DNA of 64,000 nucleotides. Source: Acidimangrovimonas pyrenivorans. Lineage in GTDB: Bacteria > Pseudomonadota > Alphaproteobacteria > Rhodobacterales > Rhodobacteraceae. Under the pieces are notes generated by a model, which worked only from the letters and a program-made list of their open reading frames with translations, was not told the DNA's origin and ran no database searches. Positions 54,179-63,420 of the stretch are shown here, in pieces. Location: the NCBI RefSeq assembly GCF_042643245.1, contig NZ_JBHRSK010000002.1, positions 62,001-126,000 on the forward strand, written 5' to 3'. Position 1 is the stretch's first letter, and each line of letters starts with the position of its first letter. A program made the position numbers and the translations under genes.

Positions 54179-55453
54179 ATGAAAAACCTGATGACCTATG
54201 ACCTGATGGAAACCGCTCGGAATACCAACGAGTGGCTTGGGGCGACGGCCCGGGCGATGGCGGCCTATCCCGCCTTCGGCCTCGTGCCCAACCCGATGGT
54301 CAACATCGTCGCCGCCTATGGTGCGGTGACCGAACGCGCCTTCGCCCGCATGGTCGCCAAGCCCGACTGGGGCATTCGCACCGTCGTCAGCGAAGAGGAT
54401 GGCCGCGATCACATCGTCGAGATCGAGACCGTGATCTCCAAGCCCTTCGGCGACCTGATCCATTTCAACGTCCGCGGCCGGGCGCCGCGCGCCCGCCGGG
54501 TGCTGCTGGTCGCCCCGATGTCGGGCCATTACGCCACGCTCCTGCGTTCCACCGTCGCCAGCCTGCTGCCCGATTGCGAAGTCTACGTGACGGATTGGCA
54601 CAACGCGCGTGACATTCCGGTCTCGGAAGGCAAGTTCGATATCGAGGATTACACGCTCTACCTCGTCGATTTCATGCGCGTTCTGGGGCCCGACCTCAAC
54701 GTCATCGCGGTCTGCCAGCCGGCGCCGCTGACGCTGGCCGCCACCGCCTATCTGGCGGAAGAGGAGCCGGCCGCCCAGCCCCGCACCCTGACCCTGATCG
54801 GCGGCCCGATCGACCCCGACGCCGCCGCCACCGAGGTGACCGATTTCGGCCGCCGGGTGACGATGGGCCAGCTCGAACACCTGGCGATCCAGCGCGTCGG
54901 GGTGAAATATGCCGGTGTCGGCCGCGCGGTTTATCCCGGCCTGCTCCAGCTCGCCTCGTTCATGTCGATGAACGCCGACCGCCACGGCAAGGCCTTCTTC
55001 GACCAGATCCTGCGCCACGCCAAGGGCGCGGCCGGCGATCACGACGCTCACAACCGGTTCTACGACGAGTATCTCGCGGTGATGGACATGACGGCCGAGT
55101 TCTACCTCTCGACCGTCGAGCGGGTGTTCAAGAACGGCGAAATCGCCAGGAACGAGTTCGTCGTCGGCGGCAAGCAGGTCGACATCGGCAAGATCACCGA
55201 TGTCGCGGTGAAGACGGTCGAGGGCGCCAATGACGACATCTCGGCCCCGGGGCAATGCATCGCCGCGCTCGATCTCTGCACCGGGCTGGACGACGCCAAG
55301 AAGGCCAGCCATGTCGAGCCCGGCGCCGGCCATTACGGCATCTTCGCCGGCAAGTCCTGGCGCGACAATATCCGGCCGCTGGTGCTCGACTTCATCGACG
55401 GCAATGCCGGCGGCCCGACGCCGCTGCGCCAGGTCAAGGGCGGCCGGGCCTGA
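54179..55453 (+). CDS. phaZ: Intracellular PHB depolymerase
   Basis: 424 residues. It degrades stored PHB. The active-site Cys179 is in IAVCQPAPLTL, as in the Ralstonia PhaZa1 class, with Asp near the VGGKQVDIGKITDV segment and the His in VEPGAGHYGIFAGKSW. No signal peptide, so it is cytoplasmic. GAAGGAG precedes the ATG. Divergent from phaC, which is the usual arrangement in this group. Confidence 0.95.
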   Translation: MKNLMTYDLMETARNTNEWLGATARAMAAYPAFGLVPNPMVNIVAAYGAVTERAFARMVAKPDWGIRTVVSEEDGRDHIVEIETVISKPFGDLIHFNVRGRAPRARRVLLVAPMSGHYATLLRSTVASLLPDCEVYVTDWHNARDIPVSEGKFDIEDYTLYLVDFMRVLGPDLNVIAVCQPAPLTLAATAYLAEEEPAAQPRTLTLIGGPIDPDAAATEVTDFGRRVTMGQLEHLAIQRVGVKYAGVGRAVYPGLLQLASFMSMNADRHGKAFFDQILRHAKGAAGDHDAHNRFYDEYLAVMDMTAEFYLSTVERVFKNGEIARNEFVVGGKQVDIGKITDVAVKTVEGANDDISAPGQCIAALDLCTGLDDAKKASHVEPGAGHYGIFAGKSWRDNIRPLVLDFIDGNAGGPTPLRQVKGGRA

Positions 55454-55493
55454 GCCCCGCCCCCGCCTTAGCCCCGCCCGACCTGAGCCCGCG

Positions 55494-56204
55494 CTAGCGC
55501 AGCATCAGCGGCGCCCGCAGCCACGCCTCCAGCGCGTCCGTTACCGCCTCGGGCTGTTCGAGCGATGGCAGGTGGCCGCAATGACCGATCTCGACGAAGC
55601 TGCCATGCGGCATCAGCTCGGCCATGAAACGCTGGCGCCGCGGCGGGGTCACCGGGTCGTCGGAGCCGCCGATCACCAGCGCCGGCAGCATCGCCCGGCG
55701 CAGCACCTTCTGCTGGTCCGGCCGCCGCTGCAGCGCCCGGCTCTGGCGGATATAGACCCCCTCGCCCAGGGTCAGCGCCATGTCGCGCAGCATCTCGAGG
55801 ATCTCGTCGCGCGCCCGGCCCGGCGCCAGCACGGTTTCGGGGAATTCCTTCGCCACCATCTCGGTCAGCCGCCCGGCCTGGGCGCCGACGATGCGCGGCT
55901 CGCGGGCCACGGAATCGGCCGAGGTCTCGGCCTGGGCATGGCTCGCGATCAGCGCGATCCGGCTTACCCGCTCGGGCGCCCGGCGCTGCATCTCGAGCGC
56001 GACATTGCCGCCAAGCCCCTGGCCGGCCAGCGCGAATTCCGCCGGCGCCTGCGCCAGCAGATCCGCGGCCATCTCCTCGACCGTGCTGCCGCGCACCGGC
56101 GCCGCCACCTGCACTGCCCGGCCAGAGGACAGCGCGATGACCTGATGCCAGAACGCGCGCGCGTCGCTGATCATCCCGGGCACGAGGACAAGGGGGTCTG
56201 GCAT
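55494..56204 (-). CDS. Alpha/beta hydrolase
   Basis: 236 residues with the nucleophile elbow GQGLGGNVALEMQ, where the expected Ser/Cys position in G-x-S-x-G reads Leu, so the usual nucleophile is missing there. The acid is in VIGGSDDPVTPP and the His in IGHCGHLPSLEQPE. It may be inactive or use another residue. It ends 41 bp from phaZ on the opposite strand. Substrate unknown. Confidence 0.8.
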   Translation of the reverse strand: MPDPLVLVPGMISDARAFWHQVIALSSGRAVQVAAPVRGSTVEEMAADLLAQAPAEFALAGQGLGGNVALEMQRRAPERVSRIALIASHAQAETSADSVAREPRIVGAQAGRLTEMVAKEFPETVLAPGRARDEILEMLRDMALTLGEGVYIRQSRALQRRPDQQKVLRRAMLPALVIGGSDDPVTPPRRQRFMAELMPHGSFVEIGHCGHLPSLEQPEAVTDALEAWLRAPLMLR

Positions 56205-56350
56205 CGATAGGTCTTTCCGAGCTTCTTGGCGAGCTTCTTGACGAGATGCGCAACTCTCGCAGAGCGGGTGGAAAATTCAAGCGGATCGCCGCGCGGGCGG
56301 CGGCAATCCGCGATCACATTTGCTGTCCGGAAACACCCCGCGGAAGCCCG

Positions 56351-56377
56351 AGGGGGCGCGGCAGCGCGCCTCCCCCC
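56351..56377 (-). terminator. Hairpin after the membrane-anchored hydrolase gene
   Basis: GGGGGCGCG and CGCGCC-TCCCCC arms with loop GCAG and one bulge. It lies about 18 bp past the stop of the gene at 56395. No T-run is present, so termination may depend on Rho. Confidence 0.35.
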
Positions 56378-56394
56378 CTGCCGGGCGCGCCGGC

Positions 56395-57381
56395 TCAGAA
56401 GCCCTGCCTCTTTGCCCAGTCGAGGATCAGCTTCTCCGTCCCCGCGGTCTGGCCCGGGCTGAGGATGTCGCCGGCGATGACATGGGAACTGGGATCGTCG
56501 CCCGGCCCCATCACCCGCTTGACCACCTCGTGCGGACCGCCCCACCCGGCGGCGATCTCGGCCGTGCGGCGCTCGTCCACCACCTCGTCGGCGGGGGCGT
56601 AGAGGAACAGCGCCGGCGCCATGTCGCGGCTGTAATCCTGACGCCCGGCATAGGCGACCAGGGCGCCGACCGGGAAGACCGCGACCGAGGGGTAGCAGGT
56701 GGTCCAGTATTTCTTGTGCAACGGGTTATGCGGCGTGAAGCAGCGCTTGCGCCCGGCGATCAGCGGCGCCCAGTAGCGCGCCAGCGGCATCGTCAGCACC
56801 ACCGCCTTGGGGTCGCGCATGGCGAAATTGGGCGACAGCAGCACCAGCCCGTCGATCTGGCCCTTCAGCCGCGGATCGCTGGCCCCGATCGCCGCCAGCG
56901 TGCCGCCGGTCGATGTCGCCATCACGATCACCCGCTTGCCAATCCGGTGGCCGATGGCCAGCGCCTCGGCGAGGTCGTTCATCCACTTGCCCGTCGTCGC
57001 CGTAGCCAGCGCCGGACCGCCGAGGCCATGGCCGGCCAGCCGGGTGTAGAACAGGTTCGCCCCCAGCGCCCGTGCGACATCGTCCGGCACCGGCCGGATC
57101 TCCTGCGAGGTGGCCGAGAAGCCGTGGATATAGACGATCGCCACCGGCGTCTGCGCCCCGCGCGCGCCGGCCCAGACGATGCGCTTCTGCACGCCGGGGG
57201 TTATGTCGGGAAACTGCTGTTCTTCCTTCGCCAGGTAAGCGTCAAGATCTACCCCCATAGCATTGGGATCGAAGGTTATTCTTGTGTCCATTTCCGCGCG
57301 GGGTCCGAAAAGCCAAATCGCTGTGATCAGCAGGATAATGCAAAGCAGGCCGCGCCCCAACCAGCGCCCGAAGACCCGCAT
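56395..57381 (-). CDS. Membrane-anchored alpha/beta hydrolase
   Basis: 328 residues. An N-terminal hydrophobic helix (WLGRGLLCIILLITAIWLF, about 7-25) anchors the chain. The hydrolase domain has HGFSATSQEI for the oxyanion loop, the nucleophile in MATSTGGTLAAIG (Ser), Asp in YAPADEVVDE and His near SSHVIAGD. It is a serine-hydrolase type enzyme of unknown substrate. It follows the next upstream gene by two bases, so they form an operon. Confidence 0.85.
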   Translation of the reverse strand: MRVFGRWLGRGLLCIILLITAIWLFGPRAEMDTRITFDPNAMGVDLDAYLAKEEQQFPDITPGVQKRIVWAGARGAQTPVAIVYIHGFSATSQEIRPVPDDVARALGANLFYTRLAGHGLGGPALATATTGKWMNDLAEALAIGHRIGKRVIVMATSTGGTLAAIGASDPRLKGQIDGLVLLSPNFAMRDPKAVVLTMPLARYWAPLIAGRKRCFTPHNPLHKKYWTTCYPSVAVFPVGALVAYAGRQDYSRDMAPALFLYAPADEVVDERRTAEIAAGWGGPHEVVKRVMGPGDDPSSHVIAGDILSPGQTAGTEKLILDWAKRQGF

Positions 57382-57382
57382 C

Positions 57383-58132
57383 TCAGCCGTCCGCCCGGGC
57401 CAGGACCTCACCGACGGAGGCCGCGATCAGGTCCAGGCAGTCGGGCGTCGAGAAGCGGTGGTCGGCGCCCTTGACCAGCGTCAGGCGGATGTCCTCGCCC
57501 TCGGCATGGGCAAGCAGGCGCAGCGCCACCTCCTGCGGCACGTCGAGATCGGCGGTGCCCTGCAGCAGCCGCACCGGGAACGGCAGGCCGAGATAGTCGC
57601 GCAGCACCAGGTGGCGGCGGCCGTCCTCGATCAGCTTGCGGGTGATGATGTAGGGCTCGTCGGAATATTCCGACGGCAGCTCGACCTGGCCATGCTCGTC
57701 CAGCGCCGCCCGCTGGGCGGTCGAGAACCCGTTCCACATGCTGTCCTCGGTGAAGTCCGGCGCCGCGGCGACGCCGACCAGGCCGGCGACCCGCTCGGGC
57801 AGCGCCCTGGACACCAGCAGCGCAATCCAGCCGCCCATCGACGAGCCGACCAGCACTTGCGGCCCCTCGGTCAGGGCCGAGATCGCGGCGACGGCATCCT
57901 CGGCCCAGTCGCCGATGCAGCCGTCGAGGAAGTCCTCGGACGACTGGCCATGGCCGGAATAGTCGAAGCGCAGGAAGGCGCGGCCGGTCTTTTCGGCCCA
58001 GTCCTGCAGGTAGAGCGCCTTGGTCCCCTCCATGTCCGACTTGAAGCCGCCGAGGAAGACGACGCCCGGCCCCTGCCCCGCCGTCCGGTTATAGGCGATC
58101 CGCCGGCCCTGCGGCGTTTCCAGGTATTCCAT
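57383..58132 (-). CDS. Alpha/beta hydrolase (ABHD10-like)
   Basis: 249 residues. Nucleophile Ser in VGSSMGGWIAL (about 96-106), Asp in LQGTADLDVPQ and His in GADHRFSTPD. The opening LETPQGRRIAYN and the motif FLGGFKSDMEGTKA resemble ABHD10-type thioesterases. Likely a soluble esterase or thioesterase. It is the first gene of a two-gene unit with the membrane-anchored hydrolase. AGGAGG lies before the ATG. Confidence 0.88.
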   Translation of the reverse strand: MEYLETPQGRRIAYNRTAGQGPGVVFLGGFKSDMEGTKALYLQDWAEKTGRAFLRFDYSGHGQSSEDFLDGCIGDWAEDAVAAISALTEGPQVLVGSSMGGWIALLVSRALPERVAGLVGVAAAPDFTEDSMWNGFSTAQRAALDEHGQVELPSEYSDEPYIITRKLIEDGRRHLVLRDYLGLPFPVRLLQGTADLDVPQEVALRLLAHAEGEDIRLTLVKGADHRFSTPDCLDLIAASVGEVLARADG

Positions 58133-58381
58133 CGCGTGTCCTCCTGCCTGGCGCCCGGCCCGGGCGTCCCGATCCCTCGCCCAAGTCATGGCAAAGAAGC
58201 GGGTGCTGTGGAAGGCCCCCGGCCCTTGCCTGACGCAGCGACAGGCCGGGCCGGGCGTGGACAAAAGCGTCGCGGCGCCGGGCGGGCCGGTTGACTTCCC
58301 GCCGCGCCGCGCCGATACAGGCGCCCACATAACCCGCAACCGGGCGTTCCGTGGGCGCCAAACCGACGAGGAGATCGGCCT

Positions 58382-60400
58382 ATGAGTGACAAAAACATTT
58401 CCTTTGGCTTTGTGCATAGTGCTGATTACAAACGTCCTGTAGACGACGTTTCGGCGAGCGAAATCAGGCTCACCTTCCCCGATGGCAATGCACGCAGCTT
58501 CCCCGCCGGCACCACGCCCGCGCAGGTCGCCGAGAGCATTTCCAAGTCTCTCGCCAAGAAGGCGATTTCCGCCACCGTCGACGGCGCCCATTACGACCTG
58601 CAATGGCCGATCGAGCACGATGCCAGCATCGCCATCAACACGATGCAGGATGACGGTCCGGCGCTCGAGCTGATCCGCCACGACCTGGCCCACATCATGG
58701 CCCGCGCCGTGCAGGAGATCTGGCCCGAGGTGAAGGTCACCATCGGCCCGGTGATCCAGAACGGCTGGTACTACGATTTCGACCGCGAGGAGCCCTTCAC
58801 CCCGGAGGACCTGAGCGCGATCGAGAAGAAGATGAAGGAAATCATCAACCGCCGCGACCCGGTGACCACCGAGGTCTGGGACCGCGAGCGGGCGATCAAG
58901 TATTACGAGGCCAATAACGAGCCCTACAAGGTCGAGCTAGTCGAGGCGATCCCGGAGGATCAACAGATCCGGATGTACTGGCACGGCCACTGGCAGGACC
59001 TGTGCCGCGGCCCGCACCTGCAGCATACCGGCCAGGTGCCCGCCGACGCCTTCAAGCTGATGAGCGTCGCCGGCGCCTATTGGCGCGGCGACAGCGACCG
59101 CCAGATGCTGCAACGCATCTACGGCGTCGCCTTCAAGAACCGCGAGGATCTGAAGGCCTATCTGACCATGATCGAGGAGGCCGCCAAGCGCGACCACCGC
59201 CGCCTCGGCAAGGAGATGGAGCTGTTCCACCTCCAGGAAGAGGCGCCGGGCATGGTGTTCTGGCACCCCAACGGCTGGACCATCTACCGCACGCTGGAAG
59301 ACTACATGCGCCGCCGCCTGTCGCGCGCCGGCTACAAGGAGATCAAGACCCCGCAGGTGGTCGACCGCATCCTGTGGGAGCGTTCGGGCCACTGGGAGGC
59401 CTATCGCGAGAACATGTTCATCGTCGAGGTCGAGGAGGAGCACGCCAAGGAAAAGCGCATGAACGCGCTCAAGCCGATGAACTGCCCCTGCCACGTCCAG
59501 GTCTACAACCAGGGTCTCAAGTCCTACCGTGACCTGCCGCTGCGGCTGGCCGAGTTCGGCTCGTGCCACCGCTATGAAAGCTCGGGCTCGATGCACGGGC
59601 TGATGCGGGTGCGCGGCTTCACCCAGGACGACGCCCATATCTTCTGCACCGAGGACCAGATCGAGCAGGAGACGGCGCATTTCCTCGAGCTGCTGTCGTC
59701 GATCTACCGCGACCTCGGTTTCGCCAAGTTCGACATCAAGCTGTCGACCCGGCCCGATGTGCGGGTGGGCTCGGACGAGATCTGGGACAAGGCGGAAACT
59801 GCGCTGGAAAACGCGATCCGCAAGGTCACCAACGATTACGAGATCGACCCGGGCGAAGGCGCCTTCTACGGGCCCAAGCTCGACTTCAAGCTGACCGACG
59901 CGATCGGCCGCGAATGGCAATGCGGCACCTTCCAGGCCGACTTCAACCTGCCGGTCCGGCTCGACGCCGAATATGTCGGCGAGGACGGCGCCAAGCACCG
60001 GCCGGTGATGCTGCACCGCGCCATCCTCGGCTCGTTCGAGCGCTTCCTCGGCATCCTGATCGAGAACTACGCCGGCAAGCTGCCGTTCTGGCTGGCGCCG
60101 CGCCAGGTCGTCGTCGCCTCGATCGTCTCGGATGCCGACGACTACGTGAACGAGGTGGTCGAGAAGCTGCAGGCCAGGGGCATCCGCGCCGAGGCCGACA
60201 CCCGCAACGAGAAGATCAACTACAAGGTCCGCGAGCATTCGCTGGGCAAGGTGCCGGTGCTGCTGGCGATCGGCATGAAGGAGGTCGAGGACCGCAGCGT
60301 CTCGATCCGCCGCCTGGGCGAGCGCAGCACCGAGACCGCGACGCTCGAGCAGATCGTCGAGGACCTGGCGGCCGAGAGCCTGCCGCCCGACCTGGCCTGA
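58382..60400 (+). CDS. thrS: Threonine-tRNA ligase
   Basis: 672 residues. TGS domain (about 25-85), editing domain (about 85-250, with HDLAHIMARAVQEIWPEVK as the HxxxH-like site), catalytic core with the Zn ligands in MNCPCH, DDAHIF and VMLHRAILGS and motif 2 CHRYESSGSMHGLMRVRGF, then the anticodon-binding domain (about 575-670). Full length. GACGAGGAG sits before the ATG. A terminator follows. Confidence 0.97.
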   Translation: MSDKNISFGFVHSADYKRPVDDVSASEIRLTFPDGNARSFPAGTTPAQVAESISKSLAKKAISATVDGAHYDLQWPIEHDASIAINTMQDDGPALELIRHDLAHIMARAVQEIWPEVKVTIGPVIQNGWYYDFDREEPFTPEDLSAIEKKMKEIINRRDPVTTEVWDRERAIKYYEANNEPYKVELVEAIPEDQQIRMYWHGHWQDLCRGPHLQHTGQVPADAFKLMSVAGAYWRGDSDRQMLQRIYGVAFKNREDLKAYLTMIEEAAKRDHRRLGKEMELFHLQEEAPGMVFWHPNGWTIYRTLEDYMRRRLSRAGYKEIKTPQVVDRILWERSGHWEAYRENMFIVEVEEEHAKEKRMNALKPMNCPCHVQVYNQGLKSYRDLPLRLAEFGSCHRYESSGSMHGLMRVRGFTQDDAHIFCTEDQIEQETAHFLELLSSIYRDLGFAKFDIKLSTRPDVRVGSDEIWDKAETALENAIRKVTNDYEIDPGEGAFYGPKLDFKLTDAIGREWQCGTFQADFNLPVRLDAEYVGEDGAKHRPVMLHRAILGSFERFLGILIENYAGKLPFWLAPRQVVVASIVSDADDYVNEVVEKLQARGIRAEADTRNEKINYKVREHSLGKVPVLLAIGMKEVEDRSVSIRRLGERSTETATLEQIVEDLAAESLPPDLA

Positions 60401-60443
60401 CCGCCGGCCCCGGAAAACACCGCGGAGAACACTGCGGGAAAAA

Positions 60444-60473
60444 GAAGGCGTCGCCCGCGGGCGGCGCCTTCTT
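60444..60473 (+). terminator. Terminator-like hairpin after thrS
   Basis: GAAGGCGTCGCCCG and CGGGCGGCGCCTTC arms with one mismatch, then TTC. Preceded by a run of A. Short T-run, so moderate confidence. Confidence 0.5.
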
Positions 60474-60613
60474 CATCGGGGCCGCCGAGGCAGCAGCGAA
60501 ACCGAGGTGATTCGCCATCATGGGCCGGGATCACGGCCTTGCCCGGCGCGACGCCGCTGTTGCGATGCTGCTTTGCGGCAACGGGCCGAGTCGCAGCCCC
60601 GGCGGCATTTGGC

Positions 60614-60970
60614 CTAATGCGCGTCCGGCTGCTGCGCCAGCAGGGCCAGCACGCCGGCCAGCCCGCACATCGCGATCGGGAACATGGTGAAGACGTTGAA
60701 GCCGAAGGCGTGATACATCCCCGCCATCGACACCAGCAGCAGCACGCCGGCGATCACGTTGCGCGCCCGCGCCATTGCCCCGCCGGCAATCGCCAGCAGC
60801 GGCGCGAACAGGCTAACTGTCCGGATCAACTCGGGATTCTGCACCTGATGGGCGAAATCCGCGACCTCGCCGTAATTGGCGATGAACTCGGTATAGCCGT
60901 AACTGAAGAAGCCGACGAGCATTCCCCAGAGCCCGCCGATGATCCCCAGAACCAGTGCCGCGTTGCGCAT
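60614..60970 (-). CDS. Small four-helix membrane protein (DUF4064-like)
   Basis: 118 residues with four hydrophobic helices and no charged catalytic pattern; opening ALVLGIIGGLWGMLVGFFSY. The SD AAGGAGGT five bases before the ATG is near perfect. I see similarity in layout to DUF4064 proteins but cannot confirm it. Function unknown. It is divergent from cspA. The 213 bp between it and thrS hold the thrS terminator only. Confidence 0.75.
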   Translation of the reverse strand: MRNAALVLGIIGGLWGMLVGFFSYGYTEFIANYGEVADFAHQVQNPELIRTVSLFAPLLAIAGGAMARARNVIAGVLLLVSMAGMYHAFGFNVFTMFPIAMCGLAGVLALLAQQPDAH

Positions 60971-61112
60971 TCCGCACCTCCTTCGCATTGCCGTTCCGAT
61001 ATAGGCGCGCACCGCGGCCGGAGAAACCCCGAAGCCGCCCGCTGCAATCGCAAGTGGCATCGGCGGCTCCGCGCCGGCCCGCCGGCTCCGCCCCCGCTCA
61101 CACCAATGACGC

Positions 61113-61141
61113 TTGATTTTCTAAACGGATGCGGCATCATT
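61113..61141 (+). promoter_or_regulatory. Possible promoter of the cold-shock gene
   Basis: TTGATT, a spacer of 17 bases, then ATCATT. A transcript from here would carry a leader of about 115 bases before the ATG, as is usual for cold-shock mRNAs. Hexamers are imperfect. Confidence 0.3.
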
Positions 61142-61263
61142 TTTTTGCGTGACGACAGTTCTTCAAGACGACCGCCTCCTGTTTCAGGCAGCCGGAAGAC
61201 GACGAACTTGGCTGCACGGCCCACGGCAATTTCGCCGGGGGAAACTTGAAAAGGAGAGACGGA

Positions 61264-61470
61264 ATGCCGACTGGCACCGTGAAATGGTTCAACAGCACCA
61301 AGGGCTATGGATTCATTGCGCCGGACGAAGGCGGCAAGGATGTGTTTGTGCATATCTCGGCGGTAGAACGCGCGGGCCTCAAGGGGCTGAGCGACAATCA
61401 GAAGATCGGCTACGAGCTGCAGTCGGGGCGCGACGGCCGCTCCTCGGCCGGCGACCTGCGCCTGCTCTGA
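61264..61470 (+). CDS. Cold-shock protein (CspA family)
   Basis: 68 residues, one OB-fold domain. RNA-binding motifs are KGYGFI and VFVHIS. It acts as an RNA chaperone in the cytoplasm. GGAGAGACGGA precedes the ATG. A terminator and repeat copy F follow. Confidence 0.95.
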   Translation: MPTGTVKWFNSTKGYGFIAPDEGGKDVFVHISAVERAGLKGLSDNQKIGYELQSGRDGRSSAGDLRLL

Positions 61471-61495
61471 ACATCGCCGGAAAAGACATTTCGAA

Positions 61496-61528
61496 ACGGC
61501 CCGGCGCCTGCCCGGGCCGTCTTGCTTT
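61496..61528 (+). terminator. Terminator after the cold-shock gene
   Basis: ACGGCCCGG (61496-61504) pairs with CCGGGCCGT (61512-61520) around a seven-base loop, followed by CTTGCTTT. Confidence 0.7.
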
Positions 61529-61535
61529 CCGAGAC

Positions 61536-61588
61536 GGCCGGGGGCGCTGCCCCCTGACCCCCGGGATACTTGGATGAAGATGAAAGGG
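61536..61588 (+). repeat. Intergenic hairpin repeat, copy F
   Basis: GGCCGGGGGCGCTGCCCCC hairpin, then CCCCCGGGATACTTGGATG, then AAGATGAAAGGG. It follows the cspA terminator, in cspA orientation. Confidence 0.75.
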
Positions 61589-61644
61589 AAAGGCGCTGTG
61601 GCGTCCAGACCCCGCTCTGGCCCCGGACCTGGCTGTCACCGGCC

Positions 61645-62070
61645 TCAGCCGTTGGCCACCAGAAGCGCGCCGATGGCGATCAGGACAACGCCGAACCAGC
61701 CGGCGCCCGACAGCTTCTCGCCCAGGAACAGGCCGGCGAAGACGGCGACGAGGACGATCGACAGCTTGTCGATCGGGGCGACGCGCGAGGCCGGGCCCAG
61801 CTTGAGGGCGCGGAAATAGCACAGCCACGAGGCGCCGGTGGCGAGGCCGGAAAGGGCCAGGAAGGTCAGGCTGCGCGGCGAGACGGAACCGATGCCGCGC
61901 GCCTCGCCGGTCGCCCAGACGATGCCGGACAGGGCAGCGACGACGACCAGCGTGCGGATCAGCGTCGCCAGGTTCGAGGGCACGTCCTCGACCCCCAGCT
62001 TGGCCAGGATCGCGGTCAGCGCGGCGAAGACCGCCGCCAGCACCGCCCAGAAGGGCCAGGAGGCGCTCAT
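61645..62070 (-). CDS. Half-size EamA-domain membrane protein
   Basis: 141 residues with five hydrophobic helices, equal to one EamA repeat of a DMT transporter. Signature end GWFGVVLIAIGALLVANG and SVSPRSLTFLALSGLATGAS. Half-size members must dimerise to make a transporter. Substrate unknown. GGAGGCGCTC lies before the ATG. Confidence 0.85.
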   Translation of the reverse strand: MSASWPFWAVLAAVFAALTAILAKLGVEDVPSNLATLIRTLVVVAALSGIVWATGEARGIGSVSPRSLTFLALSGLATGASWLCYFRALKLGPASRVAPIDKLSIVLVAVFAGLFLGEKLSGAGWFGVVLIAIGALLVANG

Positions 62071-62310
62071 GCCGCCCGCTCGTGATTTGTCGCCATCGCG
62101 TCCGTCTCCCCTGCCTTGCCCGAGCTTCGGCCTTGCCCGAGCTTGAGCCAGCCTCGACCATTCGTCGCCCCGGCGCAAGCGGGCGCGGACGTGTCCGGCG
62201 GATCACGTTAGGCGGCGGGTAACGGTTTCTTGACACCAATCAAGGCAGGCTGCCCATCGGCGGCGCGATGTTGGACCTTGACCGATGGGGCAACAGGCAT
62301 GGAGGCCGGC

Positions 62311-63342
62311 ATGGCAGATGGGAAAGAGCCTCGGGACGCAGCCACGGACCTGCCGCCGGAGGCGGTGGAAGAGGTCATCGGCGAGCCGAACGGCGGCGGG
62401 CCCGGTGGCGCCACGGAGGCACCGCTGCCGAAACCGGTGCGGCGGCATGTGGCGCGCGGGCCGATGCTGGACGGTTCGGGCTTTCCCCGGGTCGACCCGG
62501 ACGCGATCCGCCACGCCTTCGAGACCGGCGCCTATCCCTATCGCCGCAAGCTGGCGGAAAAGGCCTACCTGGCCGAGAAGGCGCAGCTGCAGGCCGAACT
62601 TCTGAAGGTCCAGCTCTGGGCCCAGGAAACGGGGCAGAAATTCGCCCTGCTGTTCGAGGGCCGCGACGCCGCCGGCAAAGGCGGCACGATCAAGCGGTTC
62701 ATGGAGCATCTCAACCCCCGCGCGGCCCGCGTCGTGGCGCTGAACAAACCCACCTGGGAAGAGAAGGGGCAGTGGTTTTTCCAGAGGTATATCAAGGAGT
62801 TGCCGACGGTTGGCGAGATGGTCTTCTATGACCGCTCGTGGTACAACCGTGCCGGAGTCGAACGGGTTATGGGCTTCTGCAGCCCCAATGAATACCTCGA
62901 ATTCATGCGCCAGACGCCCGAGCTGGAGCGGATGCTGGTGCGGGCGGGGATCCGGCTCTACAAATACTGGTTCTCGGTCACCCAGGACGAACAGGCCCGG
63001 CGCTTCAAGGCGCGCGAGACCGATCCGCTCAAGCGCTGGAAGCTGAGCCCGATCGACAAGGCCAGCCTCGGCATGTGGAACGAGTATACCGAGGCCAAGG
63101 AGGCGATGTTCTTCTATACCGACACTGCCGACGCGCCCTGGGTCATCGTCAAGTCGAACGACAAGAAGCGGGCGCGGCTGAACTGCATGAAGCATTTCCT
63201 CAACTCGCTCGACTATCCCGGCAAGGACCCCGAGATCGCCACCCCGCCCGATCCGCTGATCGTCGGCCAGGCCGCGCACGTGATTCACAGTTCCGAGCAT
63301 ATCCTGGGCACCTCGCTGCATCCCGATCAGCGCCGGCGCTGA
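62311..63342 (+). CDS. Polyphosphate kinase 2 family protein
   Basis: 343 residues. The PPK2 domain begins near residue 70 after a low-complexity N-terminal part. Walker A is FEGRDAAGKGGTIKRF, the second motif is YDRSWYNRAGVERVMGFC, and lid-type Arg and Lys residues lie in QARRFKARETDPLKRWKLS. It moves phosphate between polyphosphate and nucleotides. GGAGG sits five bases before the ATG at 62311. An upstream ATG at 62299 is possible. Confidence 0.92.
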   Translation: MADGKEPRDAATDLPPEAVEEVIGEPNGGGPGGATEAPLPKPVRRHVARGPMLDGSGFPRVDPDAIRHAFETGAYPYRRKLAEKAYLAEKAQLQAELLKVQLWAQETGQKFALLFEGRDAAGKGGTIKRFMEHLNPRAARVVALNKPTWEEKGQWFFQRYIKELPTVGEMVFYDRSWYNRAGVERVMGFCSPNEYLEFMRQTPELERMLVRAGIRLYKYWFSVTQDEQARRFKARETDPLKRWKLSPIDKASLGMWNEYTEAKEAMFFYTDTADAPWVIVKSNDKKRARLNCMKHFLNSLDYPGKDPEIATPPDPLIVGQAAHVIHSSEHILGTSLHPDQRRR

Positions 63343-63420
63343 CGGCGGCCCTCCGCGCCGCTCTTGCCCTGCTTTGCCGCCTGCCCTAGCTCTGATGCGG
63401 CACAGGACAGGAGGAACGCC

